NCBI GenBank assembly: GCA_046048295.1
Contig: JBJOGJ010000058.1
Span: 1-17,769 of the forward strand
DNA: 17,769 nucleotides
DNA from: CBDCWA01 sp046048295
GTDB lineage: Bacteria; Pseudomonadota; Alphaproteobacteria; Rhizobiales; Hyphomicrobiaceae
Reading direction: 5' to 3'
Below, one piece after another: positions 1-8,330 of the stretch. The translations under genes were made by a program, and so were the position numbers. Each line of letters starts with the position of its first letter. Position 1 is the first letter of the stretch. The notes under the pieces are model-generated. The model was not told where the DNA came from. It did no database searches and saw only the letters and a list, made by a program, of their open reading frames with translations.

Positions 1-263
1 ACGATCTCCCCGGCTCCGACGCCTATTGCTCGACCCCGCCATCGTACTGGCGGGAGAAGGCGATCGAAGCGCGCGACAACTCAGCGGACGCCTACCTTTT
101 GAGTTGCGCCAACATATCCGTATTCAGCGTGATCCAGGAACTGGAAACGGAACTCGGCAAGCCCGTGGTTACCAGCAATCAGGCGGTGCTTTGGGACGGA
201 TTGAGTAGGGTTGGCTGCACCGATCGCCACGGATGCCCTGGCAGGTTGTTCGATTGCCCCTGA
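1..263 (+). CDS. Maleate isomerase / arylmalonate decarboxylase-like protein, C-terminal part (5' end outside window)
   Basis: An open frame enters from the left edge (first full codon at base 3) and runs 86 codons to TGA at 261-263. It reads ...DAYLLSCANISVFSVIQELE..., then LGKPVVTSNQAVLWDGL. This is the C-terminal pattern of the Asp/Glu racemase superfamily, specifically the maleate cis-trans isomerase and arylmalonate decarboxylase branch: the second catalytic cysteine in an SCAN/SCxN context, followed by an amphipathic helix and a G-x-PVV-[ST]SN-x-A-x-W segment. These cytoplasmic enzymes isomerise or decarboxylate small dicarboxylates without cofactors. The N-terminal half, with the first catalytic cysteine, lies outside the window, so substrate cannot be assigned. 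The last ~16 residues (after the LSRVG segment) look like a non-conserved tail. The next gene begins 26 bases later on the same strand, which suggests an operon with a carboxylate-binding protein. Family assignment is fairly sure; exact enzyme is not. Confidence 0.75.
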   Translation, partial: DLPGSDAYCSTPPSYWREKAIEARDNSADAYLLSCANISVFSVIQELETELGKPVVTSNQAVLWDGLSRVGCTDRHGCPGRLFDCP

Positions 264-289
264 CAGAAAAGCAATAGAGGAGACGCCCG

Positions 290-1321
290 ATGATGATTTG
301 CAGGACTGCTGCCGCGATGACAGCGATTGCATGGGCGGCACTTCCCGCCCTTGCGCAGACAGACCCGTTCTACAAAGGCAGGACGATCAAGATCGTGGTC
401 GGCTCGGGAACCGGCGGAGGCTACGATATCAATGCTCGCGTACTTGCGCGTCATATGGGCAGACATGTTCCCGGTCGGCCAACCTTCGTGATCCAGAACC
501 AGCCTGGTGCCGGTAGCGTCATCATGACCAACGCCGTCTATAACACGGCGCCGCGCGACGGCACTGTCATTGGTGCCGCCATCAATGGAATGCCAACCGC
601 GCCGCTACTGACCCCCAAGTCCGTCCGCTTCGATGTCAACAAGCTTATCTGGATCGGCTCTACGAACCGCGACACTCAGGTCTCCTATGCCTCGCACACC
701 ACACCTGTAAAGAATTTCGACGAATTGACGAGGACCGAACTCGTGGTTGGCGCCACGACCCCAGGCACGACACAGACCGACTATCCCCTGGTCGCCAACG
801 CCTTCCTTGGCACGAAGTACAAGGTGATTAGCGGCTACAAGGCAACGAAGGACATCCATATCGCAATGGAACGCGGCGAGGTCCAGGCGATCGGTTCGAA
901 CGCACTCCTGAGCCTGATGGCACTCAACAGCGACTGGGTGAAGGATAAGAAGATCAACGTACTGCTGGCATTTTCGGCACGCCGCCACCCTACTCTGCCA
1001 GACGTCCCCACCGTCTTCGAGCTTGCAAAGTCTGACGACGACAAGCGTGCGCTGCGCCTGATGATCGGCCGCCTTGAGTACGGCCGCCCATTCTTCCTGC
1101 CGCCGGATGTGCCGGAAGACCGCGTCGCCACGCTGCGACGCGCCTTCAACCGCACCATGGGCGACAGGGAATTTATTTCGGAAGCGCGCAAGGCGAAACT
1201 GGAGATTAGTCCGATGACGGGCGAGGAAGTCGCCGCGCTCATCACCGATCTCGCCAGCACACCGAAGGCTATCGTCGACCGCGTCAAGGCAGCCCTGAAA
1301 GCCGGCACGACGAAACGCTGA
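290..1321 (+). CDS. TctC/Bug-type periplasmic substrate-binding protein (SBP1)
   Basis: A 343-residue secreted protein of the tripartite tricarboxylate transporter receptor family (TctC/Bug). A Sec signal peptide covers residues 1-22 with likely cleavage at ALPALA|QTD. The mature part shows family landmarks: FYKGRTIKIVVG (first strand), GGGYD in place of the usual GGGTD loop, IQNQPGAGS, DGTVIG, WIGS, a GYKATKD-type loop before ERGE, and MTGEEV near the C-terminus. Length is normal. An AGAGGAGA ribosome-binding site at 276-283 serves ATG 290; ATG 293 is a possible second start. The family captures carboxylates or related small anions and passes them to TctA/TctB membrane proteins, none of which is encoded here. 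The preceding maleate-isomerase-like gene, 26 bases upstream, suggests a dicarboxylate or aromatic-acid derivative as ligand; that is inference. It resembles SBP3 more than SBP2 by eye. Confidence 0.9.
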   Translation: MMICRTAAAMTAIAWAALPALAQTDPFYKGRTIKIVVGSGTGGGYDINARVLARHMGRHVPGRPTFVIQNQPGAGSVIMTNAVYNTAPRDGTVIGAAINGMPTAPLLTPKSVRFDVNKLIWIGSTNRDTQVSYASHTTPVKNFDELTRTELVVGATTPGTTQTDYPLVANAFLGTKYKVISGYKATKDIHIAMERGEVQAIGSNALLSLMALNSDWVKDKKINVLLAFSARRHPTLPDVPTVFELAKSDDDKRALRLMIGRLEYGRPFFLPPDVPEDRVATLRRAFNRTMGDREFISEARKAKLEISPMTGEEVAALITDLASTPKAIVDRVKAALKAGTTKR

Positions 1322-1405
1322 AGCCGATGATCTGGCCTCGCCATGGCAGGCCAGGTTGCCTATATGCTCGGCAGGCGATCCGAACCAGCCAGCAGCGGAG
1401 ACAAC

Positions 1406-2416
1406 GTGCTCGAATTCACCGACAGGGGCATCTACTGCCCCGCGGGCGATTTCTTCATCGATCCTTGGCGCCCGGTAGACCGTGCATTGATCACCCACGG
1501 CCATGCCGATCACGCCCGCCCGGGCCACGCAAGCTATCTCTGCACGAGTGAGGCTGCACCGGTGCTCCGCCATCGTCTGGGAAACATCCTGCTCGATACG
1601 ATCGGTTACTCGGAAATCTTGACGATTGGTGGCGTGAAAGTTTCGTTTCATCCAGCCGGGCACATTCCGGGGTCAGCCCAGATCAGGATCGAGAAATCCG
1701 GCGAGATATGGGTGGTTTCGGGCGACTACAAGCTTCAAGACGATCGGATTTCGCAGCCGTTCGAGCCCGTCCGCTGCCACACCTTTATTTCCGAGTGCAC
1801 CTTCGGACTACCCGTATTCAAGTGGCGGCCACAGACGGATGTCATTGCCGATATGGAGACTTGGTGGCGCGAGAACCAGGCGGCCGGGCGTTTGAGCGTC
1901 ATCGGTGCATACGCGCTCGGCAAGGCACAACGCATTATCGCCAATGTCTCCGCCAACATCGGCCCGCTCTACATGCACGCGGCGATTGATAACGTGAACC
2001 GGCAGCTGCCAGCACTGCAACCAAAGCTCTCTGCCGCTCGCCTGCTGACGCCGGAGATATCGCCAGGCGATCTGGCCGGTGCACTCATCGTCGTACCTCC
2101 TGCTGCAATGGACGCAGCGAATCTGAAGCGGTTTGGCGACGTCTCGACGGCCTTCGCCTCCGGCTGGATGGCATTGCGCGGCATTCGCCGTCGTCGCTCC
2201 ATCGATCGCGGATTCGTCCTGAGTGACCACGCAGACTGGCCAGCGCTCGGAGAAGCGATACGCGCAACTGGTGCCGAGCGCGTGTATGTCACCCATGGCT
2301 ACACGCAGGTCTACTGCCGCTGGCTTGTCGAGCAGGGGTATGACGCTCGCGTAGTCACCACCGGCTACGAAGGCGACGAGGATGGTGCGGACAACGTCGA
2401 AGCGACAATACCATGA
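1406..2416 (+). CDS. Ligase-associated DNA damage response exonuclease (metallo-beta-lactamase fold)
   Basis: This is the metallo-beta-lactamase/beta-CASP nuclease that accompanies bacterial ATP-dependent DNA ligases, often misnamed mRNA 3'-end processing factor. From GTG 1406 it is 336 residues. The metal-binding motif HGHADH is at residues 31-36, after the family-typical start TDRGIYCPAGDF. Further landmarks are HPAGHIPGSAQI, VSGDYK, SECTFGLPVF, LSDHADWPAL and VYVTHGY, which complete the metal site and beta-CASP motifs. I prefer GTG 1406 because GGAG at 1397-1400 sits five bases upstream and it removes a non-conserved leader. ATG 1343 and ATG 1364 are in-frame alternatives with poorer ribosome-binding sites. 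Its TGA overlaps the ligase ATG by four bases (ATGA at 2413-2416), so the two are translationally coupled. Homologues form a DNA repair cluster with ligase, an Lhr-type helicase and PdeM; the last two are absent here. Confidence 0.9.
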   Translation: MLEFTDRGIYCPAGDFFIDPWRPVDRALITHGHADHARPGHASYLCTSEAAPVLRHRLGNILLDTIGYSEILTIGGVKVSFHPAGHIPGSAQIRIEKSGEIWVVSGDYKLQDDRISQPFEPVRCHTFISECTFGLPVFKWRPQTDVIADMETWWRENQAAGRLSVIGAYALGKAQRIIANVSANIGPLYMHAAIDNVNRQLPALQPKLSAARLLTPEISPGDLAGALIVVPPAAMDAANLKRFGDVSTAFASGWMALRGIRRRRSIDRGFVLSDHADWPALGEAIRATGAERVYVTHGYTQVYCRWLVEQGYDARVVTTGYEGDEDGADNVEATIP

Positions 2417-4014
2417 AGCGCTTCGCCCAGATGTACGCGGCACTCGACCGCACCACGAGCACCAACGCGAAGGTATCGGCGCTGGCTACGTATTTTGAGA
2501 CTGCAAATGAGCCGGACAGGCTTTGGACGATAGCGCTTCTGTCAGGCAGGCGCCCGCGACGGGGCGTGACAACGACATTGCTTCGCCAGTGGGCCGCCGA
2601 GGAGGCAGGCATACCGCTCTGGCTGTTCGAGGAGTCATACCCTATCGTCGGCGATCTCGCCGAGACGATCGCCATGGTTCTGCCGCCACCAGGCAAGGCA
2701 AGCGATGAGAGCCTGGCCTTCTGGATTTCGCGCACACTCGCCCTGAAGGACCTCACTGAAGCCGACAAGAGAGCCGAGGTCGTCTCTGCCTGGCGGCAAC
2801 TGGGGACGGATGAGCGCTTCCTATTCAACAAGCTCATCACTGGCAGCTTCCGCGTAGGCGTTTCCCAGAAGCTCATGACGCGGGCACTCTCGCGAGCCAC
2901 AGGCATCGAGGAGAATATTCTCGCACATCGCCTTATGGGCAATTGGATTCCCGAAGCGACAACTTGGCAGCAGTTGCTCTGTTGTGACAATCCGGAGCAT
3001 GACCTTTCGAGACCATACCCGTTCTATCTCGCATATCCACTCGAGACGGAGCCCGAAGCGCTCGGCCCGCCCGCGGATTGGATTGCAGAGCGGAAATGGG
3101 ACGGCATCCGCGGTCAGCTCATATTGCGCGGCAGCCGCCACTTCTTGTGGTCGCGCGGCGAGGAACTCATCACCGACCGATTCCCGGAGTTCGCGTCCCT
3201 TGTCGGCCAACTCCCCAATGGCACGGTGATAGATGGCGAGGTCGTGGCCTGGGGCGGTAGGAAACCAATGCCGTTCCAGGCCTTGCAGACGCGCATTGGA
3301 CGCAAGGCCCTGACAAAGCGTCTGCTCGCCGAAACCCCGGCATTGATAATCGCCTATGATCTGCTCGAATGGCAGAGTGAGGATGTCCGAACAATGCCGA
3401 TGGTCGAACGCCGGGCAATTCTGGAAAGGCTGACGTCGACGATCCCAGCCGAAGCGCCGCTACGGCTATCGCCGCTTGTCGACTTCTCCAGCTGGTGTGA
3501 CCTGGTGGAAGCACGCGATGCGTCCCGCAAACACGCGAGCGAGGGCCTCATGCTCAAACGAAAGGGGAGCGCCTATCAGACCGGGCGTCGACGAGGCGAC
3601 TGGTGGAAATGGAAGGTCGACCCGCTGACCATCGACGCAGTGATGATCTATGCCCAATCTGGCAGCGGCCGTCGCGCCAACCTGTTCACGGACTTCACAT
3701 TTGCAGCCTGTGATGAAAATGGCGAACTGGTGCCCTTCGCCAAGGCTTATTCGGGACTGACTGACAGCGAGTTTCGTGAGATTGCGACCTGGGTCCGGCG
3801 CAACACGCTCGAGCGGTACGGACCCGTACGCCGTGTCCATCCAGAACAGGTCTTCGAATTGGCTTTCGAGGGCATCCAGAAGAGCAAGCGCCACAAATCC
3901 GGAATTGCGTTGCGCTTCCCGAGGATCCTGCGCTGGCGGCGTGACAAGAAGCCCGCCGACGCCAATACCATTGCCGATCTGCATCGACTGCTCGCAACGC
4001 TTGGCGAAAGCTGA
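2413..4014 (+). CDS. Cisplatin-damage-response type ATP-dependent DNA ligase
   Basis: A 533-residue ATP-dependent DNA ligase of the bacterial family linked to cross-link or cisplatin damage response. Residues 1-200 form the alpha-helical DNA-binding domain, with LFNKLITGSFRVGVSQ as a recognisable segment. The nucleotidyltransferase motif I is ERKWDGIRGQ, with Lys228 as the adenylated lysine. Later motifs include DGEVVAW (motif III region), EGLMLKRKGSAY (motif IV), and WWKWKVDPLTIDAVMIYAQ (motif V). The OB-fold follows (residues ~420-530), ending with ELAFEGIQKSKRHKSGIALRFPR. Length is normal and all catalytic motifs appear intact. It seals nicks using ATP, unlike the essential NAD-dependent LigA. 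Its start overlaps the exonuclease stop by four bases, so the two products are likely made in a fixed ratio and act together on damaged ends. Confidence 0.95.
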   Translation: MKRFAQMYAALDRTTSTNAKVSALATYFETANEPDRLWTIALLSGRRPRRGVTTTLLRQWAAEEAGIPLWLFEESYPIVGDLAETIAMVLPPPGKASDESLAFWISRTLALKDLTEADKRAEVVSAWRQLGTDERFLFNKLITGSFRVGVSQKLMTRALSRATGIEENILAHRLMGNWIPEATTWQQLLCCDNPEHDLSRPYPFYLAYPLETEPEALGPPADWIAERKWDGIRGQLILRGSRHFLWSRGEELITDRFPEFASLVGQLPNGTVIDGEVVAWGGRKPMPFQALQTRIGRKALTKRLLAETPALIIAYDLLEWQSEDVRTMPMVERRAILERLTSTIPAEAPLRLSPLVDFSSWCDLVEARDASRKHASEGLMLKRKGSAYQTGRRRGDWWKWKVDPLTIDAVMIYAQSGSGRRANLFTDFTFAACDENGELVPFAKAYSGLTDSEFREIATWVRRNTLERYGPVRRVHPEQVFELAFEGIQKSKRHKSGIALRFPRILRWRRDKKPADANTIADLHRLLATLGES

Positions 4015-4082
4015 TATCGGCAGACAGACCGTTAATGCAGATACCGTATCCTGATTTCCGCGCCGCATTCGGGATTTAGGTC

Positions 4083-6812
4083 ATGTTTGAATTGCTTGTA
4101 GCAGCAGCTCTGGCCGGAGTTATATACCTCGGCTTCAAGGCCGGCGACCTTGCCCGCAAGCTGTCGGCTCTCGAGACGAACGTAAAGACTCTCGAGGCAC
4201 GGCTCGCCCTTGTCGACGACGCATCGAGTCCGGATGAACCTCGGGCCCCAGCCGAAAATGCACCCGATGCACCGCTTGCCCGAACTGCACCCGCTGAAAC
4301 CCCTGCCGCACCTGTCGAACCACCTCCAGCAACAGCTGTCCCGCCCATAGTCCCGCCGTCGAGCCCGCCCTCCCCGCCAGACGCACCGCCTCCTTCGAAC
4401 AGCGAGCCGGGTCTGGAGGAACGCCTGGGCACGAAATGGGCTGTCTACGTCGGAGGCATCGCAATTACGCTCGGCGGCATATTCCTGGTCAAGCACGCCA
4501 TCGATATGGGGCTACTGGGTCCCGCTGCCCGCATCCTCCTCGGGCTTTTGCTGGGTGCCGGTCTTGTGGCCGCCGGAACCTACATGCGGCTGCGGGACAT
4601 TGACGTCGCAGTGAGCACTGTGAACGGCGCCCATGTCCCCAGCGTTCTTTCCTCGGCCGGCACGGTCGTGCTGTTCGCAACGATTTACGCTGCCTACGCC
4701 CTGTACGGCTTCCTCGACCAGACCGCCGCCTTCCTGCTGCTCGGCGCAACCGGCATAGCAACCATGCTGGCAGCCGCCTTGCATGGCCCCTCGCTTGCCG
4801 GCCTGGGCCTCGCTGGCTCCTATATCGCACCGCTTCTCGTTTCCACCGACAAGCCTGCCCCGTGGGCCCTCGTCATCTATCTTGCAGTTGTTTCTGCAGC
4901 GGCGCTCCTGCTTGCTCGACGCAGAACATGGCCGTGGCTGACAAAGTCTGCACTGGCTGGCATCGCGCTGTGGTCGCTACTGATGATCGCCGGAACAGCC
5001 TTCAGTGAAACACCGTGGGATCTGCCGCTGATGGTCCACGTCCTCGTGCAATCGGCCATCGCAGCAGTTGTAACCACTACGGCTGCAGTCGCCAGCAAGG
5101 TGCATGATGAATCGCAGCCGGACACTGAAGTGAGCGCGATCCTCTTCGTGGTCACCGCACTTGCTGTTCTCACCCTGTTGGCCGTGCCGTATTCCCACCC
5201 ATTCCACCTGCCGTTCTGCTGGGCGATGATTGCCCTGTTGGTGTCCACAGCCTGGCTCTCAGCCGCAGCATCGGTAGCATTCCTGGCTGCAGGAATTGTT
5301 GTAGCGTTTACACTTGGTTTCTGGCCTGGCGTCGGCGATCCAGCTACCGCGCGCCACACGTTTGACAATCCAGCAGCCCTGATACGGCTGCCAACGAACG
5401 TGGCAAGCTTTCTGACATTCGCCCTTGCCTCCGCCGCGCTGGTGGCACTGCCTGCCATCGACGCTCTCTGGCGCAGGCGTGACCTGTCATATGGAACTAC
5501 AGGCCTGATCGCTCTCGCCGCAACACTGACACCACTCGCCGCACTCGTTGTTGCATATCTCCGCATTACCGGGTTCGGCACCGGCTATTCGTTCTCGGCC
5601 GCAGGCGCACTGCTCGCATTCGCTTTCGCCTGGCTCGCTGATACCTTCCAACGGCTCGAAGCCGAAAAGCAGATGGAAGCTCGACGCATCCGGACGGGCG
5701 CCTTTGCCGCTGCCGCCATCGCCGCCCTCTCGATTGCCCTGGTTGCAACACTGCAGCACGGTTATCTGACAGTCGCCCTGGCCCTGACCGCATATGGCAC
5801 CGCCTATGTTTCGATCCGCCGTGACATACCGATGCTTCGAAACGTCGTCGCGGCCCTCGGATTCGTGGTGCTGGCACGCATCGTCTGGGATCCCTTGGTC
5901 ATGGGCGAAGACGTCGGCAGCCTACCAGTCCTGAACTGGCTGCTCCTAGGCTATGGCGTACCCGCCGCATGTTTCGCTGCTGCAGGCCACTTGCTTCGCA
6001 AGAGCGCCGACGACACGGCGAGCCGCATCTGCGATGCCCTGGCAGTCCTGTTCACGGCGCTACTCGGTTTCTTCGAGATCCGTCACTTCGTACATTCCGG
6101 CGACGCCCTGGCCCTGTCCACTGGGCACCTCGAGATTGGCCTCTTCGCGACGCTGGCGATTGCCATGTCCTACGGGCTCTGGCGGATCGGATTGATGCGT
6201 GAAAATCCAGTTTTCGAGGCTGCGCGCACGATTGCATCGACTGCTTCGGCTCTGCTTGTACTCGCCGGCCTGGTCCTCGTTCACAACCCTGCCATTAGCG
6301 ACGAGGCGATTGTCGGTGGTGCCATCCTCAACACCCTGCTTCCGTCATACCTGTTGCCAGGACTGCTCGCGCTCTTCGTTGCGCGCCAGGCAATAGGGCG
6401 GCCGCCCGGATGGTACTCGCTCGCCGCCGCGAGCTTGTCGCTCGCTCTCATCTTCCTCTACGTGACACTCGAGGTGCGCCACGCCTACCACGGCGCGCAC
6501 GTCGGCCTGTTCCGGGGCACGAGCGACGCCGAGATGTGGTCCTACACGATAGCCTGGCTCCTGCTCGCAATCGTCTGGCTCACCTATGGCCTCATGCGCG
6601 GGTCGCTGCCGGCACGCGCCGCCTCGGGATTGCTGCTTACCGTCACCATCGCCAAGGTGGCTCTGTTCGACCTCTCTGGCGTTACCGGGGTCTGGCGCGC
6701 ACTGTCGTTCCTCTGCCTCGGTGGCGTGCTCATCGCGATCGGCATGGTGTACCAGAAACTGGTGTTCGATAGGTCACGCCGTGATACCGGCAGCCCTGCG
6801 GAGACGATTTGA
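4083..6812 (+). CDS. DUF2339 multi-pass membrane protein
   Basis: A 909-residue integral membrane protein of the DUF2339 family. Residues 2-18 form a first hydrophobic segment, followed by a short charged coiled-coil-like stretch (~20-45) and a long Pro/Ala-rich linker (~48-108). The family hallmark GLEERLGTKWAVYVGG starts at residue 110 and is followed by GGIFLVKHAIDMGLLGPAAR. The rest is a near-continuous series of hydrophobic helices (roughly twenty or more) to residue ~895, with a short basic tail. The function is unknown; I cannot assign a substrate. It lies 68 bases after the ligase on the same strand with no terminator between, so read-through from the repair genes is plausible. The start at 4083 has only a weak AGG (4078-4080) close to the ATG. 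Its TGA overlaps the A-run of the convergent terminator. Confidence 0.88.
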   Translation: MFELLVAAALAGVIYLGFKAGDLARKLSALETNVKTLEARLALVDDASSPDEPRAPAENAPDAPLARTAPAETPAAPVEPPPATAVPPIVPPSSPPSPPDAPPPSNSEPGLEERLGTKWAVYVGGIAITLGGIFLVKHAIDMGLLGPAARILLGLLLGAGLVAAGTYMRLRDIDVAVSTVNGAHVPSVLSSAGTVVLFATIYAAYALYGFLDQTAAFLLLGATGIATMLAAALHGPSLAGLGLAGSYIAPLLVSTDKPAPWALVIYLAVVSAAALLLARRRTWPWLTKSALAGIALWSLLMIAGTAFSETPWDLPLMVHVLVQSAIAAVVTTTAAVASKVHDESQPDTEVSAILFVVTALAVLTLLAVPYSHPFHLPFCWAMIALLVSTAWLSAAASVAFLAAGIVVAFTLGFWPGVGDPATARHTFDNPAALIRLPTNVASFLTFALASAALVALPAIDALWRRRDLSYGTTGLIALAATLTPLAALVVAYLRITGFGTGYSFSAAGALLAFAFAWLADTFQRLEAEKQMEARRIRTGAFAAAAIAALSIALVATLQHGYLTVALALTAYGTAYVSIRRDIPMLRNVVAALGFVVLARIVWDPLVMGEDVGSLPVLNWLLLGYGVPAACFAAAGHLLRKSADDTASRICDALAVLFTALLGFFEIRHFVHSGDALALSTGHLEIGLFATLAIAMSYGLWRIGLMRENPVFEAARTIASTASALLVLAGLVLVHNPAISDEAIVGGAILNTLLPSYLLPGLLALFVARQAIGRPPGWYSLAAASLSLALIFLYVTLEVRHAYHGAHVGLFRGTSDAEMWSYTIAWLLLAIVWLTYGLMRGSLPARAASGLLLTVTIAKVALFDLSGVTGVWRALSFLCLGGVLIAIGMVYQKLVFDRSRRDTGSPAETI

Positions 6813-6843
6813 AAAAACGCGGGCGGCCCAATGGACCGCCCGC
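6812..6843 (-). terminator. Intrinsic terminator of the SBP2 gene (minus strand)
   Basis: A perfect 8-bp stem, GCGGGCGG (6819-6826) and CCGCCCGC (6836-6843), with a 9-base loop. On the minus strand it is followed, after one base, by six T (A-run 6812-6817 on the plus strand). It lies 25 bases after the SBP2 stop. On the plus strand there is no T-run, so it is oriented for the minus strand, although the stem could also slow polymerase arriving from the DUF2339 gene, whose TGA uses the first A of the run. Confidence 0.85.
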
Positions 6844-6868
6844 CATTGATCGATGGATCAGTTGCCGA

Positions 6869-7921
6869 CTAGTTCTCGGGGATAGTGAACTTGCGTGCCT
6901 TCTCGATCAACTCTGGCGGAGTCTTGTAGAAGCTCGCAAACAATGCCTCAGCCTCCTCACCCGACATCGGATCGAACGTCACGCCGACCTTCTTGCCCTC
7001 GGCCACCAAATCCGGATCCTTGAATGTATCGAGCATCGCCTTGCGAAGTGCCTCGACGCGATCCTTGGGTGTTTTTGGCGGCGCAGCCAAAGGTCGCGCA
7101 AGCTCGGTCTGGCGGAAGATCACATCCGCCACCTTCACATCGTCCTCTGTCTTGAGAAGCTTGTACATCTGCGTGGCATCGCCGAAGTAGGGCACAGTCG
7201 CATTCTTGCCGAACTGCACGATGACCTTTAGGTCACCATCCTTCACATGCTGGTCGTAGGCAGATCGCACCGAGGATTCGAACATGCCGCAGCTGCCATC
7301 CACTTCGCCGCGCTGCATCGCGAGCGAGACGCCCTTCGTGCCCTTGTAACCGAACACGACCTTTATCTTGGCCCCGAACATGTTCTTTATGAACAGCGGA
7401 TGCTGGCTGGTTATAGCTGTCGGCGAAGTCGAACCGAACACCACTTCCTTCTTGGCCTTGATGAGATCCTCGAGCGACTTGATGCCCTGACCGGCACCTT
7501 TCCAGACCGCACATGCTGCAATGTCGCGATGCATGCTGCCGATCCACTCGAATTCGCGAGGATCGTAGACGGCCGCCTTGTTTCCGAACAGCGGCTCTAG
7601 AGCAGTCGACGAGGCGAACACACCGAGCACAGAGCCATCCTTCGGCGCAACCTTGGCGAGTGCATTCGCCACTTTCATCGAGCCGGCTCCCGGCACGTTC
7701 TGCACCACGACAGTCGGATTTCCGGGGATGTACTTGCCGAAATAGCGCGACATCATGCGCGTGTTGGTGTCATAGCCGCCACCGACGCCATAACCGACCT
7801 GTATGGTCAACGTCTTGCCCTTGTAGAACTCCGCAACCGATTGTGCGGTCGCAGCACCCGACATGGCGGCAGTCGCAGCAGCAGCGGTAAGCGCAACGGA
7901 CATCAGGCGGGAATTATTCAT
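6869..7921 (-). CDS. TctC/Bug-type periplasmic substrate-binding protein (SBP2)
   Basis: A 350-residue exported binding protein of the TctC/Bug family. I place the start at ATG 7921 because a strong AAAGGAGG site lies about 7 bases upstream and it gives a clean signal peptide (residues 1-26, cleavage GAATA|QSV). The frame stays open about 100 codons further upstream but that part has no recognisable sequence. Landmarks: EFYKGKTLTIQVG, GVGGGYD, VVQNVPGAGS, DGSVLG, WIGS, VVFGYKGTKG, MQRGEVDGS and MSGEEAEALF. The mature protein has two cysteines (in IAACAVW and GSCGMFE) that could form a disulfide in the periplasm. No TctA/TctB gene is adjacent. It appears monocistronic: a 409-base gap upstream and an intrinsic terminator downstream. 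The ligand is unknown; an organic anion is the family expectation. Confidence 0.9.
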   Translation of the reverse strand: MNNSRLMSVALTAAAATAAMSGAATAQSVAEFYKGKTLTIQVGYGVGGGYDTNTRMMSRYFGKYIPGNPTVVVQNVPGAGSMKVANALAKVAPKDGSVLGVFASSTALEPLFGNKAAVYDPREFEWIGSMHRDIAACAVWKGAGQGIKSLEDLIKAKKEVVFGSTSPTAITSQHPLFIKNMFGAKIKVVFGYKGTKGVSLAMQRGEVDGSCGMFESSVRSAYDQHVKDGDLKVIVQFGKNATVPYFGDATQMYKLLKTEDDVKVADVIFRQTELARPLAAPPKTPKDRVEALRKAMLDTFKDPDLVAEGKKVGVTFDPMSGEEAEALFASFYKTPPELIEKARKFTIPEN

Positions 7922-8330
7922 CCTTGCCTCCTTTGGACCTTTTTGATTTTGCCGGGGCACGTACTGAACCCCGCTGGCTGCAGACCCTATACCATCAATT
8001 TTGGAATAACCAGGGTTCGAAGCCGTGATCCGATGTGCTAGGGCACAGGTCAGCCCCGTGCGACGGCAAACCGGACAATTCAAAGGCCCTGTCGCAATTT
8101 GGTTGTTCCACGGACCCCAGTCGCCTCCATATGAGGCATACTGGCACCGCCTGCCAACTCGAAAGTCGGCTTGAGTGTCGCGTGACAACCGCTGTCTCTG
8201 CGCCTTGCCGTAAGCTCTTCGCAATTGGCCTTAAGCACGCGTCTTTAACCGCGGCTGAGCAAACGGGCGCGGGCGCGGCAGAAGGTAAATCCCATGCCCC
8301 ATCAAGGCGTCTCAGGCCTTCCAGGCCCCA
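7922..8330. other. Intergenic region between SBP2 and the outer-membrane barrel gene
   Basis: 409 bases without a convincing gene. It must hold the SBP2 promoter, but I find no good -35/-10 pair. The SBP2 leader can form a small hairpin (CGGGG 7953-7957 with CCCCG 7969-7973) about 32 bases before the start codon. Just after the barrel gene stop there is a 5-bp GGCCT/AGGCC inverted repeat without a T-run, too weak to call a terminator. Short frames on both strands here look like noise. Confidence 0.5.

Noticed and set aside
605..1663. Long antisense frame of 352 codons over SBP1 and the exonuclease start.
   Set aside because: Antisense shadow of two well-supported plus-strand genes; no motif, Cys/Arg-rich composition.
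4877..5581. Antisense frame of 234 codons within the DUF2339 gene.
   Set aside because: Shadow of a hydrophobic GC-rich gene; Ala/Ser/Thr/Arg-rich with no domain.
7922..8224. N-terminal extension of the SBP2 frame by about 100 codons.
   Set aside because: The true start at 7921 has a strong AGGAGG and a proper signal peptide; the extension would bury the signal peptide inside the protein.
8310..8330. Small GGCCT/AGGCC inverted repeat after the barrel gene as a terminator.
   Set aside because: Only five base pairs, a three-base loop and no T-run.
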